Counted from the first letter of the stretch, positions 18,595-28,277 are shown. The stretch: DNA of 64,000 nt from Pseudomonas graminis (GCF_004364335.1 NZ_SOCR01000004.1:248001-312000); one strand, 5' to 3'. Program-made: numbers and translations. Notes: a model not told the origin generated them from the sequence alone.

Positions 18595-19737
18595 GTGACC
18601 CACGCCATGTTCATCCCGCGAAGACCCTTCAGCCAACTGAGCCATCCCCGGGAAGTCATCCGTCAATTCACCCCCAACTGGTTCGCCGCGACCATGGGCA
18701 CCGGCATTCTGTCGGCGGTGCTGGTGCAGCTTCCGGTGAACATCCCCGGCCTGTTCCAGCTGGCCGAAGCGGTGTGGATGCTCAACATCGTCCTTTTCCT
18801 GACATTCAGTGCGCTCTACGTCGCCCGTTGGGTGATGTTTTTCGACGAGGCGCGGCGGGTGTTCGGGCATTCCACGGTGTCGATGTTTTTCGGCACGATT
18901 CCCATGGGCATGGCGACGCTCATTAACGGGTTGCTCACCTTCGGCCTGCCGCGGTGGGGCAATACCGTGCTGCCGATTGCCGAACTATTGTGGTGGCTGG
19001 ACGTGGCGATGTCCCTGGCATGCGGTGTGGTCATCCCGTTTTTGATGTTCACCCGCCAGGAGCACCGCATCGACCAGATGACCGCCGTCTGGCTTCTGCC
19101 CCTTGTGGCCTGTGAAGTGGCGGCGGTCAGCGGCGGGCTGCTGGCGCCGCATCTGGCCGACAGTCACAGCCAGTTCAGCGTGCTCATCACCAGTTATGTG
19201 CTGTGGGCGATGTCGGTGCCGGTGGCGTTCAGCATTCTGACCATCCTGTTGCTGCGCATGGCCCTGCACAAATTGCCCCATGAAAGCATGGCCGCGTCGA
19301 GCTGGCTGGCCCTCGGGCCGATCAGCACCGGCGCCTTTGGCCTGATCGTGCTGGGTGCCGATTCGCCGCTGATCTTCAACGCTAACGGCCTGCCCGGCGT
19401 CGGCGAAATCGCGTCGGGCCTTGGCCTGATCGGCGGCGTGATTTTGTGGGGTGTCGGCGTGTGGTGGTGCCTGATGGCGCTGCTGATCACCGTGCGTTAC
19501 TTGCGCAACGGCATCCCGTTCAACCTGGGCTGGTGGGGTTTTACCTTTCCGCTGGGCGTGTTCGCGCTGACCACCCTGAAGCTGGGCGCGGTGCTTCATC
19601 TCGGGTTCTTTGCGGTCCTGGGCAGCGTGCTGGTCGTGGCGCTGACGGCCCTGTGGCTGGTGATCATGAAGCGCACCGTGAGCGGCGCCTACAACGGCAA
19701 GCTGTTCGTTTCGCCGTGCATCGCTGGCTTAAGCTAG
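18595..19737 (+). CDS. TDT-family transporter (TehA/Mae1/SLAC1-like anion channel)
   Basis: A 380-residue inner-membrane protein with about ten helices. FTPNWFAATMGTGILS at residues 22-37 is the usual N-terminal signature of the tellurite-resistance/dicarboxylate transporter family, which includes malate, sulfite and nitrate exporters. The start is GTG 18595 behind ACAGGAG. It is divergent from the hybrid kinase gene across a 248-base promoter region. Substrate cannot be predicted. Confidence 0.87.
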   Translation: MTHAMFIPRRPFSQLSHPREVIRQFTPNWFAATMGTGILSAVLVQLPVNIPGLFQLAEAVWMLNIVLFLTFSALYVARWVMFFDEARRVFGHSTVSMFFGTIPMGMATLINGLLTFGLPRWGNTVLPIAELLWWLDVAMSLACGVVIPFLMFTRQEHRIDQMTAVWLLPLVACEVAAVSGGLLAPHLADSHSQFSVLITSYVLWAMSVPVAFSILTILLLRMALHKLPHESMAASSWLALGPISTGAFGLIVLGADSPLIFNANGLPGVGEIASGLGLIGGVILWGVGVWWCLMALLITVRYLRNGIPFNLGWWGFTFPLGVFALTTLKLGAVLHLGFFAVLGSVLVVALTALWLVIMKRTVSGAYNGKLFVSPCIAGLS

Positions 19738-19879
19738 ATACCGTTCCCATGCTCTAACGGGCTATCCGTTGGAGCGCATGCTCGACTTTGCCGCCGGTGT
19801 CGTCTTCAATGTGGCCCGGAACTGCCGTTCGGCGTTCCCATAAGAAAGCCGACACCGGCGCCACTCAGGACCAGGGAAG

Positions 19880-21751
19880 ATGAGTCAGTCGCAGTTCAGT
19901 TTGTTGGGTAAGCGGCGCTTTCTGCCGTTTTTCGTGACCCAGTCCCTCGGTGCATTCAACGACAATGTCTTCAAGCAGTCGCTGATCCTCGCCATTCTTT
20001 ACAAGCTGAGCATCGACGGCGACCGCTCCATCTACGTCAACCTCTGCGCCTTGCTGTTCATTCTGCCGTTCTTTCTGTTCTCGGCGCTGGCCGGGCAGTT
20101 CGGCGAGAAATACCCCAAGGACAAACTGATCCGCATGATCAAGGTCCTGGAGATCGTGATCATGGTCGTGGGAGCAACGGGCTTTCTCTTCAATCACCTG
20201 TCGCTGATGCTGGCCGCACTGTTCGCCATGGGTACCCACTCGGCGCTGTTCGGGCCGGTGAAGTACTCGATCCTGCCCCAGCACCTGCACGAAAACGAAC
20301 TGGTGGGCGGCAACGGTCTGGTGGAAATGGGCACTTTTCTGGCGATCCTTGCCGGTACCATTGGCGCCGGGGTGATGATGTCGGCGACCCATTACGCGCC
20401 CCTCGTCGCGGCGGCGATGGTCTCGGTGGCGTGTCTGGGTTATCTCGCCAGCCGGGGCATTCCGCCGGCAGCGGCCGCATCGCCGGACATGCGCCTGAAC
20501 TGGAACATCTTCAGCGAATCCTGGGCCACCCTGAAACTCGGCCTGGGGCAGACCAAAGCGGTGTCCCGCTCCATCGTCGGCAACTCGTGGTTCTGGTTCG
20601 TCGGGGCGATTTATCTGACGCAGATCCCGGCCTACGCCAAGGAATTTCTGTACGGCGATGAAACCGTCGTCACCCTGATTTTGACCGTGTTCTCCATCGG
20701 CATTGCCGCAGGTTCGATGCTCTGCGAACGACTGTCCGGGCGCAAAGTGGAGATCGGCCTGGTGCCGTTCGGCTCGATGGGCCTGACCGTGTTCGGCTTG
20801 CTGCTCTGGTGGCATTCCGGAGGCTTCCCGCAGAACGTACAGGCCAACAACTGGCTGGCGATTCTGGGTTACGGTCAGGCGTGGTGGGTGTTGCTGGACA
20901 TCCTCGGCATCGGCGTCTTCGGCGGGTTTTACATCGTGCCGCTGTACGCGCTGATCCAGTCGCGAACCCCGGAGAAGGAACGTTCGCGGGTCATTGCGTC
21001 CAACAACATCCTCAACGCGCTGTTCATGGTGGTGTCGGCGATCGTTTCGATCATCCTGCTGAGCGTGGCGAAACTGTCGATTCCGCAGCTGTTCCTCGTG
21101 GTGTCGCTGATGAACATCGCGGTCAACGCTTACATCTTTAAAATCGTGCCCGAGTTCACCATGCGCTTCATGATCTGGCTCCTCAGCCATTCCATGTATC
21201 GCGTGGAGCATCGCGACCTCGACCTGATCCCGGATGAGGGCGCGGCGTTACTGGTCTGCAACCATGTGTCGTTCGTCGATGCGCTGTTGATTGCCGGTTC
21301 CGTGCGCCGGCCGATCCGCTTCGTCATGTATTACAAGATCTTCAACCTGCCGGTGCTGAATTTCGTGTTCCGCACGGCGGGCGCGATCCCGATTGCCGGC
21401 ATCAAGGAGGACAAGGCGGTGTTCGACACAGCGTTCGAACGTATCGCCCATTACCTGAACGAAGGCGAGCTGGTGTGCATCTTCCCGGAAGGCAAGCTGA
21501 CCACCGACGGCGAGATCGACACCTTTAAAAACGGCATGACGCGGGTCTTGCAGGAGACCGACGTGCCGGTGATTCCGCTGGCGCTGCAGGGGTTGTGGGG
21601 CAGCTTCTTCAGCCGCGATCCGAACAAGGGCGTGTTCCGCAGGTTGTGGTCACGAGTGACGTTGGTGGCCGGGCCGGCATTGACGGGGGAAGAATCGCAA
21701 CCGGCGCTGGTGCGTGAGCGGGTGGCGGAATTGCGGGGGGCGGTGCGTTAG
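19880..21751 (+). CDS. MFS transporter fused to a PlsC-type acyltransferase
   Basis: A 623-residue two-part protein. Residues 10-425 are an MFS transporter related to the lysophospholipid flippase LplT (QSLGAFNDNVFKQSL at the start). Residues 445-620 are a lysophosphatidate-type acyltransferase with NHVSFVD (461-467, the His/Asp catalytic pair) and FPEGKLT (535-541). By analogy to LplT-Aas the protein may flip lysophospholipids inward and re-acylate them; the acyl-ACP synthetase part of Aas is absent. ATG 19880 follows AGGGAAG. Confidence 0.87.
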   Translation: MSQSQFSLLGKRRFLPFFVTQSLGAFNDNVFKQSLILAILYKLSIDGDRSIYVNLCALLFILPFFLFSALAGQFGEKYPKDKLIRMIKVLEIVIMVVGATGFLFNHLSLMLAALFAMGTHSALFGPVKYSILPQHLHENELVGGNGLVEMGTFLAILAGTIGAGVMMSATHYAPLVAAAMVSVACLGYLASRGIPPAAAASPDMRLNWNIFSESWATLKLGLGQTKAVSRSIVGNSWFWFVGAIYLTQIPAYAKEFLYGDETVVTLILTVFSIGIAAGSMLCERLSGRKVEIGLVPFGSMGLTVFGLLLWWHSGGFPQNVQANNWLAILGYGQAWWVLLDILGIGVFGGFYIVPLYALIQSRTPEKERSRVIASNNILNALFMVVSAIVSIILLSVAKLSIPQLFLVVSLMNIAVNAYIFKIVPEFTMRFMIWLLSHSMYRVEHRDLDLIPDEGAALLVCNHVSFVDALLIAGSVRRPIRFVMYYKIFNLPVLNFVFRTAGAIPIAGIKEDKAVFDTAFERIAHYLNEGELVCIFPEGKLTTDGEIDTFKNGMTRVLQETDVPVIPLALQGLWGSFFSRDPNKGVFRRLWSRVTLVAGPALTGEESQPALVRERVAELRGAVR

Positions 21752-21826
21752 CACGCGCACCCACCTTCGCGTGATGCGCAGGCTGACGCGTTAATGTGCT
21801 CACAATTCGCTGGCTGGCCTTGAACT

Positions 21827-21929
21827 GTAGGGGCCGGCTTGCTGGCGAAAGTGGTGTGTCAGACAGCGTTAATGGCTTTGACCGATCAGGTTCGCCAGCA
21901 AGGTGGAGCGCCACCCCGGCGGCTCCTAC
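21827..21929. repeat. REP inverted pair, CCGGCTTGCTGGCG type (degenerate)
   Basis: GTAGGGGCCGGCTTGCTGGCGA at the left and GTTCGCCAGCAAGG...CGGCTCCTAC at the right, the latter interrupted by extra bases. It lies in the gap between the convergent MFS-acyltransferase and BASS genes. Confidence 0.7.
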
Positions 21930-22002
21930 GGGTCCTGCGTTTGCCATCGGGCCGGTGTACAACCGGCACCGGTGTTCGACGCAGAACCGGGAACCGGTCT
22001 GG

Positions 22003-22965
22003 TCAACCGGCAATCGGCTTCTCTTCCTCGACCACCGCATCCGGCGTCATCTTCCGGAAGTACGTCGAAAGCAACGCACCCGAAATGTTGTGCCAGACGC
22101 TGAACAGCGCGCTGGGCACCGCCGCCAGAGGCGAGAAGTGCGCAGCGGCCAGTGCGGCGCCGAGGCCGGAGTTCTGCATGCCGACTTCCAGGGACAGCGA
22201 CTTGCGCTGGGCCAGCGGCAGCTTGAACAGCTTGCCGGTGAAGTAACCCAGCAGAAAGCCGAAGCTGTTGTGCAGGATCACCACGGCCATGATCAACAGG
22301 CCCGATTCGGCGATCTTCGCCTGACTCGCGGCCACTACCGCACAGACGATCATCACGATACTCACCACCGACACCAGCGGCAGCACATCGACGGCAAAAC
22401 TCACCTTGGCGCCCAGCAGGCGTTGAGCAATGACGCCCAAAACGATCGGCAGCATCACGAGTTGCAGGATCGACCAGAACATCTCCATGAAGGACACCGG
22501 CAGCCACGCCGAGGCCAGCAGCCAGATCAGCGCCGGGGTCAGCAGCGGGGCGAGGAGGGTGGTGACGGCGGCGATGGCCACCGACAGCGCGAGGTCACCT
22601 TTCGCCAGCCAGGTCATGACGTTGGACGATGTGCCGCTCGGGCAGCAGCCGACCAGAATCACGCCCACGGCGATTTCCGGCGGCAGCTGAAACAGCTGGC
22701 AAAGCAGCCAGGCCACGCCGGGCATGATCACGAAATGCGCGATCACACCCAGAGCCACGCGCCAGGGATGGCGCACGACTTCAGAAAAATCATCGAGCTT
22801 GAGGGTCAGGCCCATGCCGAACATCACCAGCCCCAGCAACGGCACGATGAAAGGCTTGAGGCCGATGAACCAGGACGGGAACAGAAACGCCAGTACGGCG
22901 AACAGCAGCACCCAGTACGCGAAGGTATTACCGACAAAACGACTCAACGCAGCCAGGGCACGCAT
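22003..22965 (-). CDS. Bile acid:sodium symporter (BASS) family transporter
   Basis: A 320-residue inner-membrane protein with about ten helices. LVMFGMGLTLKLDDF near residue 47, LVGCCPSGTSSNVMTWLAKGD (signature around residues 107-127) and the C-terminal LEVGMQNSGLG motif identify the BASS family. The start is ATG 22965 (MRALAAL), chosen because AGAAAGGAG lies six bases upstream; the frame stays open further up but through a REP element. Bacterial relatives carry organic acids such as pantoate; the substrate here is unknown. Confidence 0.88.
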   Translation of the reverse strand: MRALAALSRFVGNTFAYWVLLFAVLAFLFPSWFIGLKPFIVPLLGLVMFGMGLTLKLDDFSEVVRHPWRVALGVIAHFVIMPGVAWLLCQLFQLPPEIAVGVILVGCCPSGTSSNVMTWLAKGDLALSVAIAAVTTLLAPLLTPALIWLLASAWLPVSFMEMFWSILQLVMLPIVLGVIAQRLLGAKVSFAVDVLPLVSVVSIVMIVCAVVAASQAKIAESGLLIMAVVILHNSFGFLLGYFTGKLFKLPLAQRKSLSLEVGMQNSGLGAALAAAHFSPLAAVPSALFSVWHNISGALLSTYFRKMTPDAVVEEEKPIAG

Positions 22966-23006
22966 GGCCTGCTCCTTTCTTATTGGTATGAAGTGGACGC
23001 GGAAAC

Positions 23007-23096
23007 TGTAGGAGCCGGCTTGCTGGCGAACGCGGTGTATCAGCAACATTTAAGTGATCTGACGTGATGCGTTCACCAGCAAGCCGGCTCCTACAG
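23007..23096. repeat. REP inverted pair, CCGGCTTGCTGGCG type
   Basis: TGTAGGAGCCGGCTTGCTGG at the left and CCAGCAAGCCGGCTCCTACA at the right, about 50 bases apart, between rdgC and the BASS gene. Confidence 0.85.
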
Positions 23097-23108
23097 AGAA
23101 AGGTGAAA

Positions 23109-24029
23109 TCAGATCCCCTGAGGAATCTCTTCGCCGCCCAGTGCTTCCATCAGCTGCGGCAGGAATTCACCAAACGTCAGCATCATCAGGGTGAAGCTGG
23201 CGTCCTGCTGACCCAGCGCATCGTCGCCGCCGTTCTGCTCGGCTTCATCCTGCAGCAGGTCTTCGAACTTCAGGCGTTTGATGCCGAGCTTGTCGTCCAG
23301 CACGAACGACAGCTTGTCCTGCCATGCCAGTGACAGCTGAGTGACAACTTTGCCGGTGCTCAGGTGCAGCTGGATTTCGTCGCTGGTCAGGTCCTGACGT
23401 TTGCACTTCACAATGCCGCCGTCTTCGTGGGTGTCGCGCAGTTCGCACTCGTCCAGCACGAAGAAGTGCTCGGCGGTCTGGCTGGTCTTGACCCATTCGG
23501 TCATCACCGCGGTTGGCGCGGTCTTCACCGTCACCGGGCGCACCGGCAACGAGCCGACCACTTCACGCAGGGTCGACAGCAGGTCTTCGGCACGTTTGGG
23601 GCTGGAAGCGTTGACCAGAATCACGCCTTGCTTGGGGGCGATGGCAGCGAAGGTAGCCGAGCGACGAATAAAGGCGCGGGGCAGGAAGGCCTGGATGATT
23701 TCATCCTTGAGCTGATCGCGTTCCTTCTTGTAGACCTTGCGCATTTGCTCGGTCTCGATCTCTTCGACTTTCTCTTTCAATGCATCGTTGACCACGCTGC
23801 CGGGCAGGATGCGTTCTTCCTTGCGCGCCGAGATCAGCATGAAATCACCGCTGACGTGCACCAGTGGCGCGTCTTCGCCCTTGCCGAACGGGGCGATGAA
23901 ACCGTAAGTGGTCAACTCCTGGCTGGCACAGGCACGTGCAGGCTTGGTCGCCAACGCGGTTTCCAGCGCCTCGGCGTCAAATGGCAGGTCCTGGGTCAGG
24001 CGATAGACAAGCAGGTTTTTGAACCACAT
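23109..24029 (-). CDS. rdgC: Recombination-associated protein RdgC
   Basis: A 306-residue DNA-binding protein that forms a ring around duplex DNA and limits RecA action. The start [11 protein letters not shown] matches the usual RdgC N-terminus, so ATG 24029 is preferred over ATG 24038 even though the ribosome binding site AGGAG is eleven bases away. Internal features such as [16 protein letters not shown] and [12 protein letters not shown] fit the family. It lies upstream of no partner gene; two tRNA genes follow on the opposite strand. Confidence 0.93.
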   Translation of the reverse strand: MWFKNLLVYRLTQDLPFDAEALETALATKPARACASQELTTYGFIAPFGKGEDAPLVHVSGDFMLISARKEERILPGSVVNDALKEKVEEIETEQMRKVYKKERDQLKDEIIQAFLPRAFIRRSATFAAIAPKQGVILVNASSPKRAEDLLSTLREVVGSLPVRPVTVKTAPTAVMTEWVKTSQTAEHFFVLDECELRDTHEDGGIVKCKRQDLTSDEIQLHLSTGKVVTQLSLAWQDKLSFVLDDKLGIKRLKFEDLLQDEAEQNGGDDALGQQDASFTLMMLTFGEFLPQLMEALGGEEIPQGI

Positions 24030-24187
24030 GGGGTACATCTCTCCTTTATACAAAGGGGGGCATTATTCGCTCCCGCGCCCCTGCGGCCAACCCTGATGTA
24101 AGCCTTTGGAAGGATTATAAAAATATTTCAAAAAGTGCTTGCCAGCTTTTTGATCGCTCCGTAGAATGCGCGCCACACCGAAGCGAA

Positions 24188-24263
24188 GGGTGATTAGCTC
24201 AGCTGGGAGAGCGTCTGCCTTACAAGCAGAATGTCGGCGGTTCGATCCCGTCATCACCCACCA
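24188..24263 (+). tRNA. tRNA-Val (anticodon UAC)
   Basis: 76 bases with an encoded CCA end. Acceptor GGGTGAT pairs with ATCACCC, the D arm reads GCTCAGCTGGGAGAGC, the anticodon arm CTGCC-TTACAAG-CAG carries TAC, and the T arm holds GGTTCGATCC. Confidence 0.95.
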
Positions 24264-24282
24264 TTCGTTTCAAGTGTTACGC

Positions 24283-24359
24283 GCAGCGGTAGTTCAGTCG
24301 GTTAGAATACCGGCCTGTCACGCCGGGGGTCGCGGGTTCGAGTCCCGTCCGCTGCGCCA
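24283..24359 (+). tRNA. tRNA-Asp (anticodon GUC)
   Basis: 77 bases with an encoded CCA end. Acceptor GCAGCGG pairs with CCGCTGC, the anticodon loop reads CTGTCAC, and the T arm holds GGTTCGAGTCC. It is separated from tRNA-Val by 19 bases and probably cotranscribed with it. Confidence 0.95.
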
Positions 24360-24402
24360 TATTGAGTTACGAGGCCCTTGAACTCCTCGTAACGACAAAG
24401 AG

Positions 24403-24427
24403 AGCGACCTTAGGGTCGCTTTTTTTT
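24403..24427 (+). terminator. Intrinsic terminator after the tRNA pair
   Basis: AGCGACC (24403-24409), TTAG loop, GGTCGCT (24414-24420), then a run of seven or more T. Confidence 0.88.
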
Positions 24428-24481
24428 GTGCCTGGGATTTGGTGGTTGCGACTGATCAGAGGTGACCAGTGTCCCCACTGG

Positions 24482-24577
24482 CCTCTTCCCGGCTAAAGCC
24501 GGTCCCACTAAAAGCAGCGCGTGCATCCAGCAGGAATGGCGGTACCACGACTGTAGGACCGGCTTCAGCCGGGAAGC
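24482..24577. repeat. REP inverted pair, CCGGCTTCAGCCGGG type
   Basis: CTTCCCGGCTAAAGCCGGTC at the left and GACCGGCTTCAGCCGGGAAG at the right, the same family as the pair at 363-428. Confidence 0.8.
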
Positions 24578-24639
24578 CGTTGATCTGCTTTAAAAGCGCT
24601 TTTGATCTTCCTACCCAAAAAGCCCAAACACCGCAGAAC

Positions 24640-24880
24640 GCGACTTGGGTGCAGGCTGAACGCAGGTCTCGCGCAGTGGGCCGAGCGGCATGGATGCCGC
24701 GAGAGCCGCCCCCCGCCATGGATGGCGGATGGCGGCGGGCCCACGGAGCGAGACCGGAGTGAAGGAACCCTGACGAAGGAAGGGCCCAACCAGGAGCAAG
24801 CACCCTTGGTTACTTGGGGTGCTTTTCCAAGTAACTCGCCGAAGGCGAAACCCGAGGCCGTTAGGCCGACGCCCTTGATC
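24640..24880. repeat. Highly palindromic element, probably a dispersed non-coding repeat
   Basis: A stretch without a credible gene that holds at least three perfect dyads in a row: GCGGCAT-GG-ATGCCGC (24685-24700), CCGCCAT-GG-ATGGCGG (24713-24728) and GTTACTTGG / CCAAGTAAC (24809-24817 with 24827-24835), followed by CGCCGAAGGCG. From memory, similar sequence recurs in Pseudomonas genomes and is often mis-annotated as short hypothetical proteins; that recollection was not checked. It may be a structured RNA or mobile-type repeat. Confidence 0.5.
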
Positions 24881-24912
24881 TGCTTTCAATCTCGATGGGC
24901 AGCGCAGGACTG

Positions 24913-25290
24913 TCACCCCACATCAATCTCCACCACATCCCCCACCAGCCGCACCGGCCATGTCCGCAGCCGCAGCGCCGCGTCCTCCAGACAGGTGCCA
25001 TCCTCAAGCCGGTAATGCTGCTTATATAAGGGCGAAGCGATCACAAGGTCCCCGCCCAAACTGCCAACCAATCCCCGCCCAATCACATTCACCCCCGTCA
25101 CCGGATCGCGATTGTCCACCGCAAACAACTGCGGCGCGCCACCAATGGACGCCACATAAAACAGCGCCACCTGCGCATTGCCCACCAGCGCCACCACCCC
25201 GGAATTCAGCACCAGATCCTCACGGGCACAGACAGCGCGCCACACCTGAGTCTTCGGCATCTCCATCACTGCCGCATTCGCCTGGCTCAT
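24913..25290 (-). CDS. nirD: Nitrite reductase (NADH) small subunit
   Basis: NirD is the small, Rieske-fold subunit of cytoplasmic assimilatory nitrite reductase. The 125-residue product has the usual NirD layout (VWRAVCAREDLVLNSGVVALV near the start, FAVDNRDPVTGVNVIGRGLVG in the middle) and, as in the family, lacks the Rieske Cys/His cluster ligands. Its ATG overlaps the nirB stop by four bases, so it is the second gene of the nirBD operon. Confidence 0.92.
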   Translation of the reverse strand: MSQANAAVMEMPKTQVWRAVCAREDLVLNSGVVALVGNAQVALFYVASIGGAPQLFAVDNRDPVTGVNVIGRGLVGSLGGDLVIASPLYKQHYRLEDGTCLEDAALRLRTWPVRLVGDVVEIDVG

Positions 25291-27848
25291 CGTGCAACCT
25301 CCACAGCGGCAATCAGATTCAACTCTTCCGCGCGAGCCGGACGACGCTGGCTGCGCTCCTTGACGAAATGAATGTCCGGGTCAGCGCCCTTGTCGTTGAC
25401 GAACGTGCGGAAGCGCTTGAGTTTCTCCGGGCTCTTCAGCGCGTTCGCCCACTCGCATTCGTAACGGTCGACCACCAGCTGCATCTGCGCCTCCAGTTCA
25501 GCAGCGAGCCCCAGGCTGTCATCGATCACCACGGCTTTCAGAAAATCCAGCCCGCCTTCAAGGGACTCGCGCCAGACCGACGTCCGCTGCAACTTGTCAG
25601 CGGTGCGGATGTAAAACATCAGCACGCGGTCGATGTAGCGAATCAGCGTCTCGTCGTCCAGATCGGTGGCGAACAGCTCGGCGTGGCGCGGGCGCATGCC
25701 GCCGTTGCCGCACACGTACAGATTCCAGCCGTTCTCCGTGGCGATCACGCCGATGTCCTTGCTCTGGGCTTCGGCGCACTCGCGGGTACAGCCGGACACC
25801 GCAAACTTCAACTTGTGCGGAGAGCGCAGGCCCTTGTAGCGGTCCTCTATGTTGAGCGCCATCTGCACGCTGTCCTGAACGCCGTAACGGCACCAGGTGC
25901 TGCCGACGCAGGACTTCACCGTTCGCGTCGATTTACCGTAGGCATGACCGGTCTCGAACCCGGCGGCAATCAGCTCGGCCCAGATGTCCGGCAGCTCGTG
26001 CAACTGCGCGCCAAACAGGTCGATGCGCTGGCCGCCGGTGATCTTGGTGTACAGGTCGTATTTCTTCGCGACCGCGCCGATGGCGATCAAGCCGTCCGCA
26101 GTGATTTCACCCGCCGGAATGCGCGGCACCACGGAATACGTGCCGTTCTTCTGCATGTTGGCCATGAACGTGTCGTTGGTGTCCTGCAGCGGCACCAGGG
26201 TCGGGTCCATGATCGGCCGGTTCCAGCACGAGGCGAGGATCGAGCCGACGGTGGGCTTGCAGATGTCGCAACCCAGATGGCCTTTGCCGTGGCGGGCCAG
26301 CATCTCGTCGAAGCTTTCAATGTTTTCCACGCGGGCGAAGGCGTACAACTCCTGACGCGTAAAGGGGAAGTGCTCGCACAGGCTTTTATCAACGGTGACG
26401 CCGCGGGCGATCAGCTCGTGCTCGAAGACGCTTTTGAGCAGCGCCGCACAACCGCCGCAACCGGTAGCTGCTTTGGTGCAGGCCTTGAGCCCGGCGAGGT
26501 CCGTGCAACCGCTGTCGATGGCCGAGCAGATCGAGGCCTTGCTGACGTTGTGGCACGAGCAAATGGTTGCCGTGGCGGGCAGGACATCGGCGCCAAGGGT
26601 TGGCGCGCCGTCGCTGTGGGGCAGGATCAGGCTCGACGGATCGGCGGGCAGTTTGATGCCGTTCTGCACGTACTGCAGCAAGGTGTCGTAATAACTGTTG
26701 TCGCCCACCAGCACCGCGCCGAGCACCTTTTTGCCATCGGCGGACACCACCAGGCGGCGATAGCTGCCGGTGGCCTCGTCGATAAACCGGTAGCTGCGCG
26801 CGCCCGTCAACGCGCCATGGGCATCGCCGATGGAGCCGACGTCGACGCCGAGCAATTTGAGTTTGGTCGACATGTCGGCGCCGAAGAACGGCTCGGCGTT
26901 CAGGTCGCACAACTGCGCCGCGACGTTGCGCGCCATTTGATAACCCGGCGCGACGAGGCCGAAAACGCTGCCGTTCCAGGCGGCGCACTCACCGATGGCG
27001 AAAATATCGGCGTCGCTTGTGCGGCAATGTTCGTCGATGGCGATGCCGCCGCGCGGGCCCAGGGTGAGTTCACATTGGCGGGCGAGGGCGTCTTGGGGGC
27101 GAATGCCGGCGGAGAACACGATCAGGTCAGTTTCGAGAAATTCATCGCCGGCGAAATTCATTCGGTAGCGGTATTCCTCACCCGCGCTGATGGATTGCGT
27201 CGCGCGGGACAGATGCACGCCCACACCGAGTGCTTCGATGCGCGCCTTCAGCGCGGCGCCGCCGTGGTCATCCAGCTGCACCGGCATCAAGCGTGGCGCG
27301 AACTCGACCACGTGGGCTTCCAGGCCCAGCGACTTCAGCGCGTTGGCCGCTTCCAATCCCAGCAATCCGCCGCCGACCACCACGCCGCGTTTCGCCTGGC
27401 GGGCGGCGGCGCGGATGGTGTCGAGGTCGTCCAGGGTGCGGTAGACCAGTCGCGAGTTGCCTTCAGCGCCTTCGATGGGCGGCACGAAAGGGTAGGAGCC
27501 TGTGGCCAACACCAGCTTGTCGTATCCAAAGCTGCCCTTGGCGGTGATCACTTCGCGCCGCGCCCGGTCGATTTCCAGCACTGGCACACCCAAGTGCAGC
27601 GCAAGCCCGGTCTGCTCATATAAAGAAGCAGCGCTCATCGCCAGTGACTCGGCATCGCGACCGCCAAAGTATTCGGACAGATGCACGCGGTCGTAGGCGC
27701 GCTGGCCTTCCTCGCCGAACACATGAATGCGATAGCGCTCAAGGGCGCCGGCGGCGATCAATTGCTCGACGCAGTGGTGACCCACCATGCCGTTGCCGAT
27801 GACGATCAGGGTTTGGACGTCGTTGAGTGGGGCGACTGTGGTGTTCAT
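25287..27848 (-). CDS. nirB: Nitrite reductase (NADH) large subunit
   Basis: NirB reduces nitrite to ammonium with NADH. The 853-residue product has an N-terminal FAD/NAD pyridine nucleotide oxidoreductase (VIGNGMVGHHCV near residue 14), a BFD-like [2Fe-2S] domain (CSCHNV ... GCGGC near residues 420-460), and a C-terminal siroheme/[4Fe-4S] part with CVGSTWCRYG and SGCTRECAEA. The start at ATG 27848 (MNTTVAPLNDV) is the only one that avoids reading through the leader hairpin; its ribosome binding site is weak. The leader carries an intrinsic terminator 40 bases upstream, which implies antitermination control. Confidence 0.94.
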   Translation of the reverse strand: MNTTVAPLNDVQTLIVIGNGMVGHHCVEQLIAAGALERYRIHVFGEEGQRAYDRVHLSEYFGGRDAESLAMSAASLYEQTGLALHLGVPVLEIDRARREVITAKGSFGYDKLVLATGSYPFVPPIEGAEGNSRLVYRTLDDLDTIRAAARQAKRGVVVGGGLLGLEAANALKSLGLEAHVVEFAPRLMPVQLDDHGGAALKARIEALGVGVHLSRATQSISAGEEYRYRMNFAGDEFLETDLIVFSAGIRPQDALARQCELTLGPRGGIAIDEHCRTSDADIFAIGECAAWNGSVFGLVAPGYQMARNVAAQLCDLNAEPFFGADMSTKLKLLGVDVGSIGDAHGALTGARSYRFIDEATGSYRRLVVSADGKKVLGAVLVGDNSYYDTLLQYVQNGIKLPADPSSLILPHSDGAPTLGADVLPATATICSCHNVSKASICSAIDSGCTDLAGLKACTKAATGCGGCAALLKSVFEHELIARGVTVDKSLCEHFPFTRQELYAFARVENIESFDEMLARHGKGHLGCDICKPTVGSILASCWNRPIMDPTLVPLQDTNDTFMANMQKNGTYSVVPRIPAGEITADGLIAIGAVAKKYDLYTKITGGQRIDLFGAQLHELPDIWAELIAAGFETGHAYGKSTRTVKSCVGSTWCRYGVQDSVQMALNIEDRYKGLRSPHKLKFAVSGCTRECAEAQSKDIGVIATENGWNLYVCGNGGMRPRHAELFATDLDDETLIRYIDRVLMFYIRTADKLQRTSVWRESLEGGLDFLKAVVIDDSLGLAAELEAQMQLVVDRYECEWANALKSPEKLKRFRTFVNDKGADPDIHFVKERSQRRPARAEELNLIAAVEVAR

Positions 27849-27887
27849 ATCGAGTCCCGGCCAAGGCCAATCAGGTTTTTTGAAAGC

Positions 27888-27927
27888 AAAAAAAAGGCGC
27901 CCGGAACCTCTCGGTTCCAGGCGCCTT
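27888..27927 (-). promoter_or_regulatory. Leader terminator (attenuator) of nirBD
   Basis: On the minus strand a stem AAGGCGCC-x-GGAACC / GGTTCC-x-GGCGCCTT with a four-base loop (27894-27927) is followed by eight U and then GCTTTC, 40 bases ahead of the nirB start. A terminator placed before the coding region is the hallmark of antitermination. NasT/NasR ANTAR proteins act this way on nitrate assimilation genes in proteobacteria; no such gene lies in this window. Confidence 0.75.
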
Positions 27928-28149
27928 TGCCTGTTCTTAATGGGCTGCCGCGCGACCACAGTGTCGACGCCAACCTGCTGAGCCCGATGCCGTGGACGGC
28001 TGGCGATCCGCGTTGACCGGCCAGGGCTGCCAACCGCGTATTCAGGCTGGACTTGATAAGGGACGTAGCAATGGCTGTGCCAGCCGGTTATGGGTGAGTC
28101 AGTCACGCCCGCGTACGGCGCGTTCTGCTCTTGATTATTCCCGCAGGGC

Positions 28150-28277
28150 GTAGGAGCGCGCTTGCCCGCGATCTGCAGGGAACCGGCAACCAAACCGGAC
28201 ACCTGGTTGTGTCAGACAGACCGGATTCGCCGTATCGCTGCCGCTGCGCGCCAGATCGCGGGCAAGCGCGCTCCTAC
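28150..28277. repeat. REP inverted pair, GCGCGCTTGCCCGCG type
   Basis: GTAGGAGCGCGCTTGCCCGC at 28150 and GCGGGCAAGCGCGCTCCTAC ending at 28277. It sits between the divergent nirB and nasA promoters. The rest of the 27849-28566 gap is leader and promoter sequence. Confidence 0.85.

Noticed and set aside
19865..21211. 448-codon frame on the minus strand
   Set aside because: Antisense to the MFS-acyltransferase gene, with His/Gln/Arg-rich shadow composition.
24188..24359. Integration site of a genomic island at the tRNA genes
   Set aside because: No integrase gene and no repeat of a tRNA 3' end were seen in the window.
24602..25015. 137-codon frame after the tRNA genes
   Set aside because: It crosses the palindromic element and the end of nirD in antisense. 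Likely not a gene.
24960..27623. Long open frame (887 codons) on the plus strand
   Set aside because: Antisense to nirD and nirB, which have full family motifs. No ribosome binding site or family signature.
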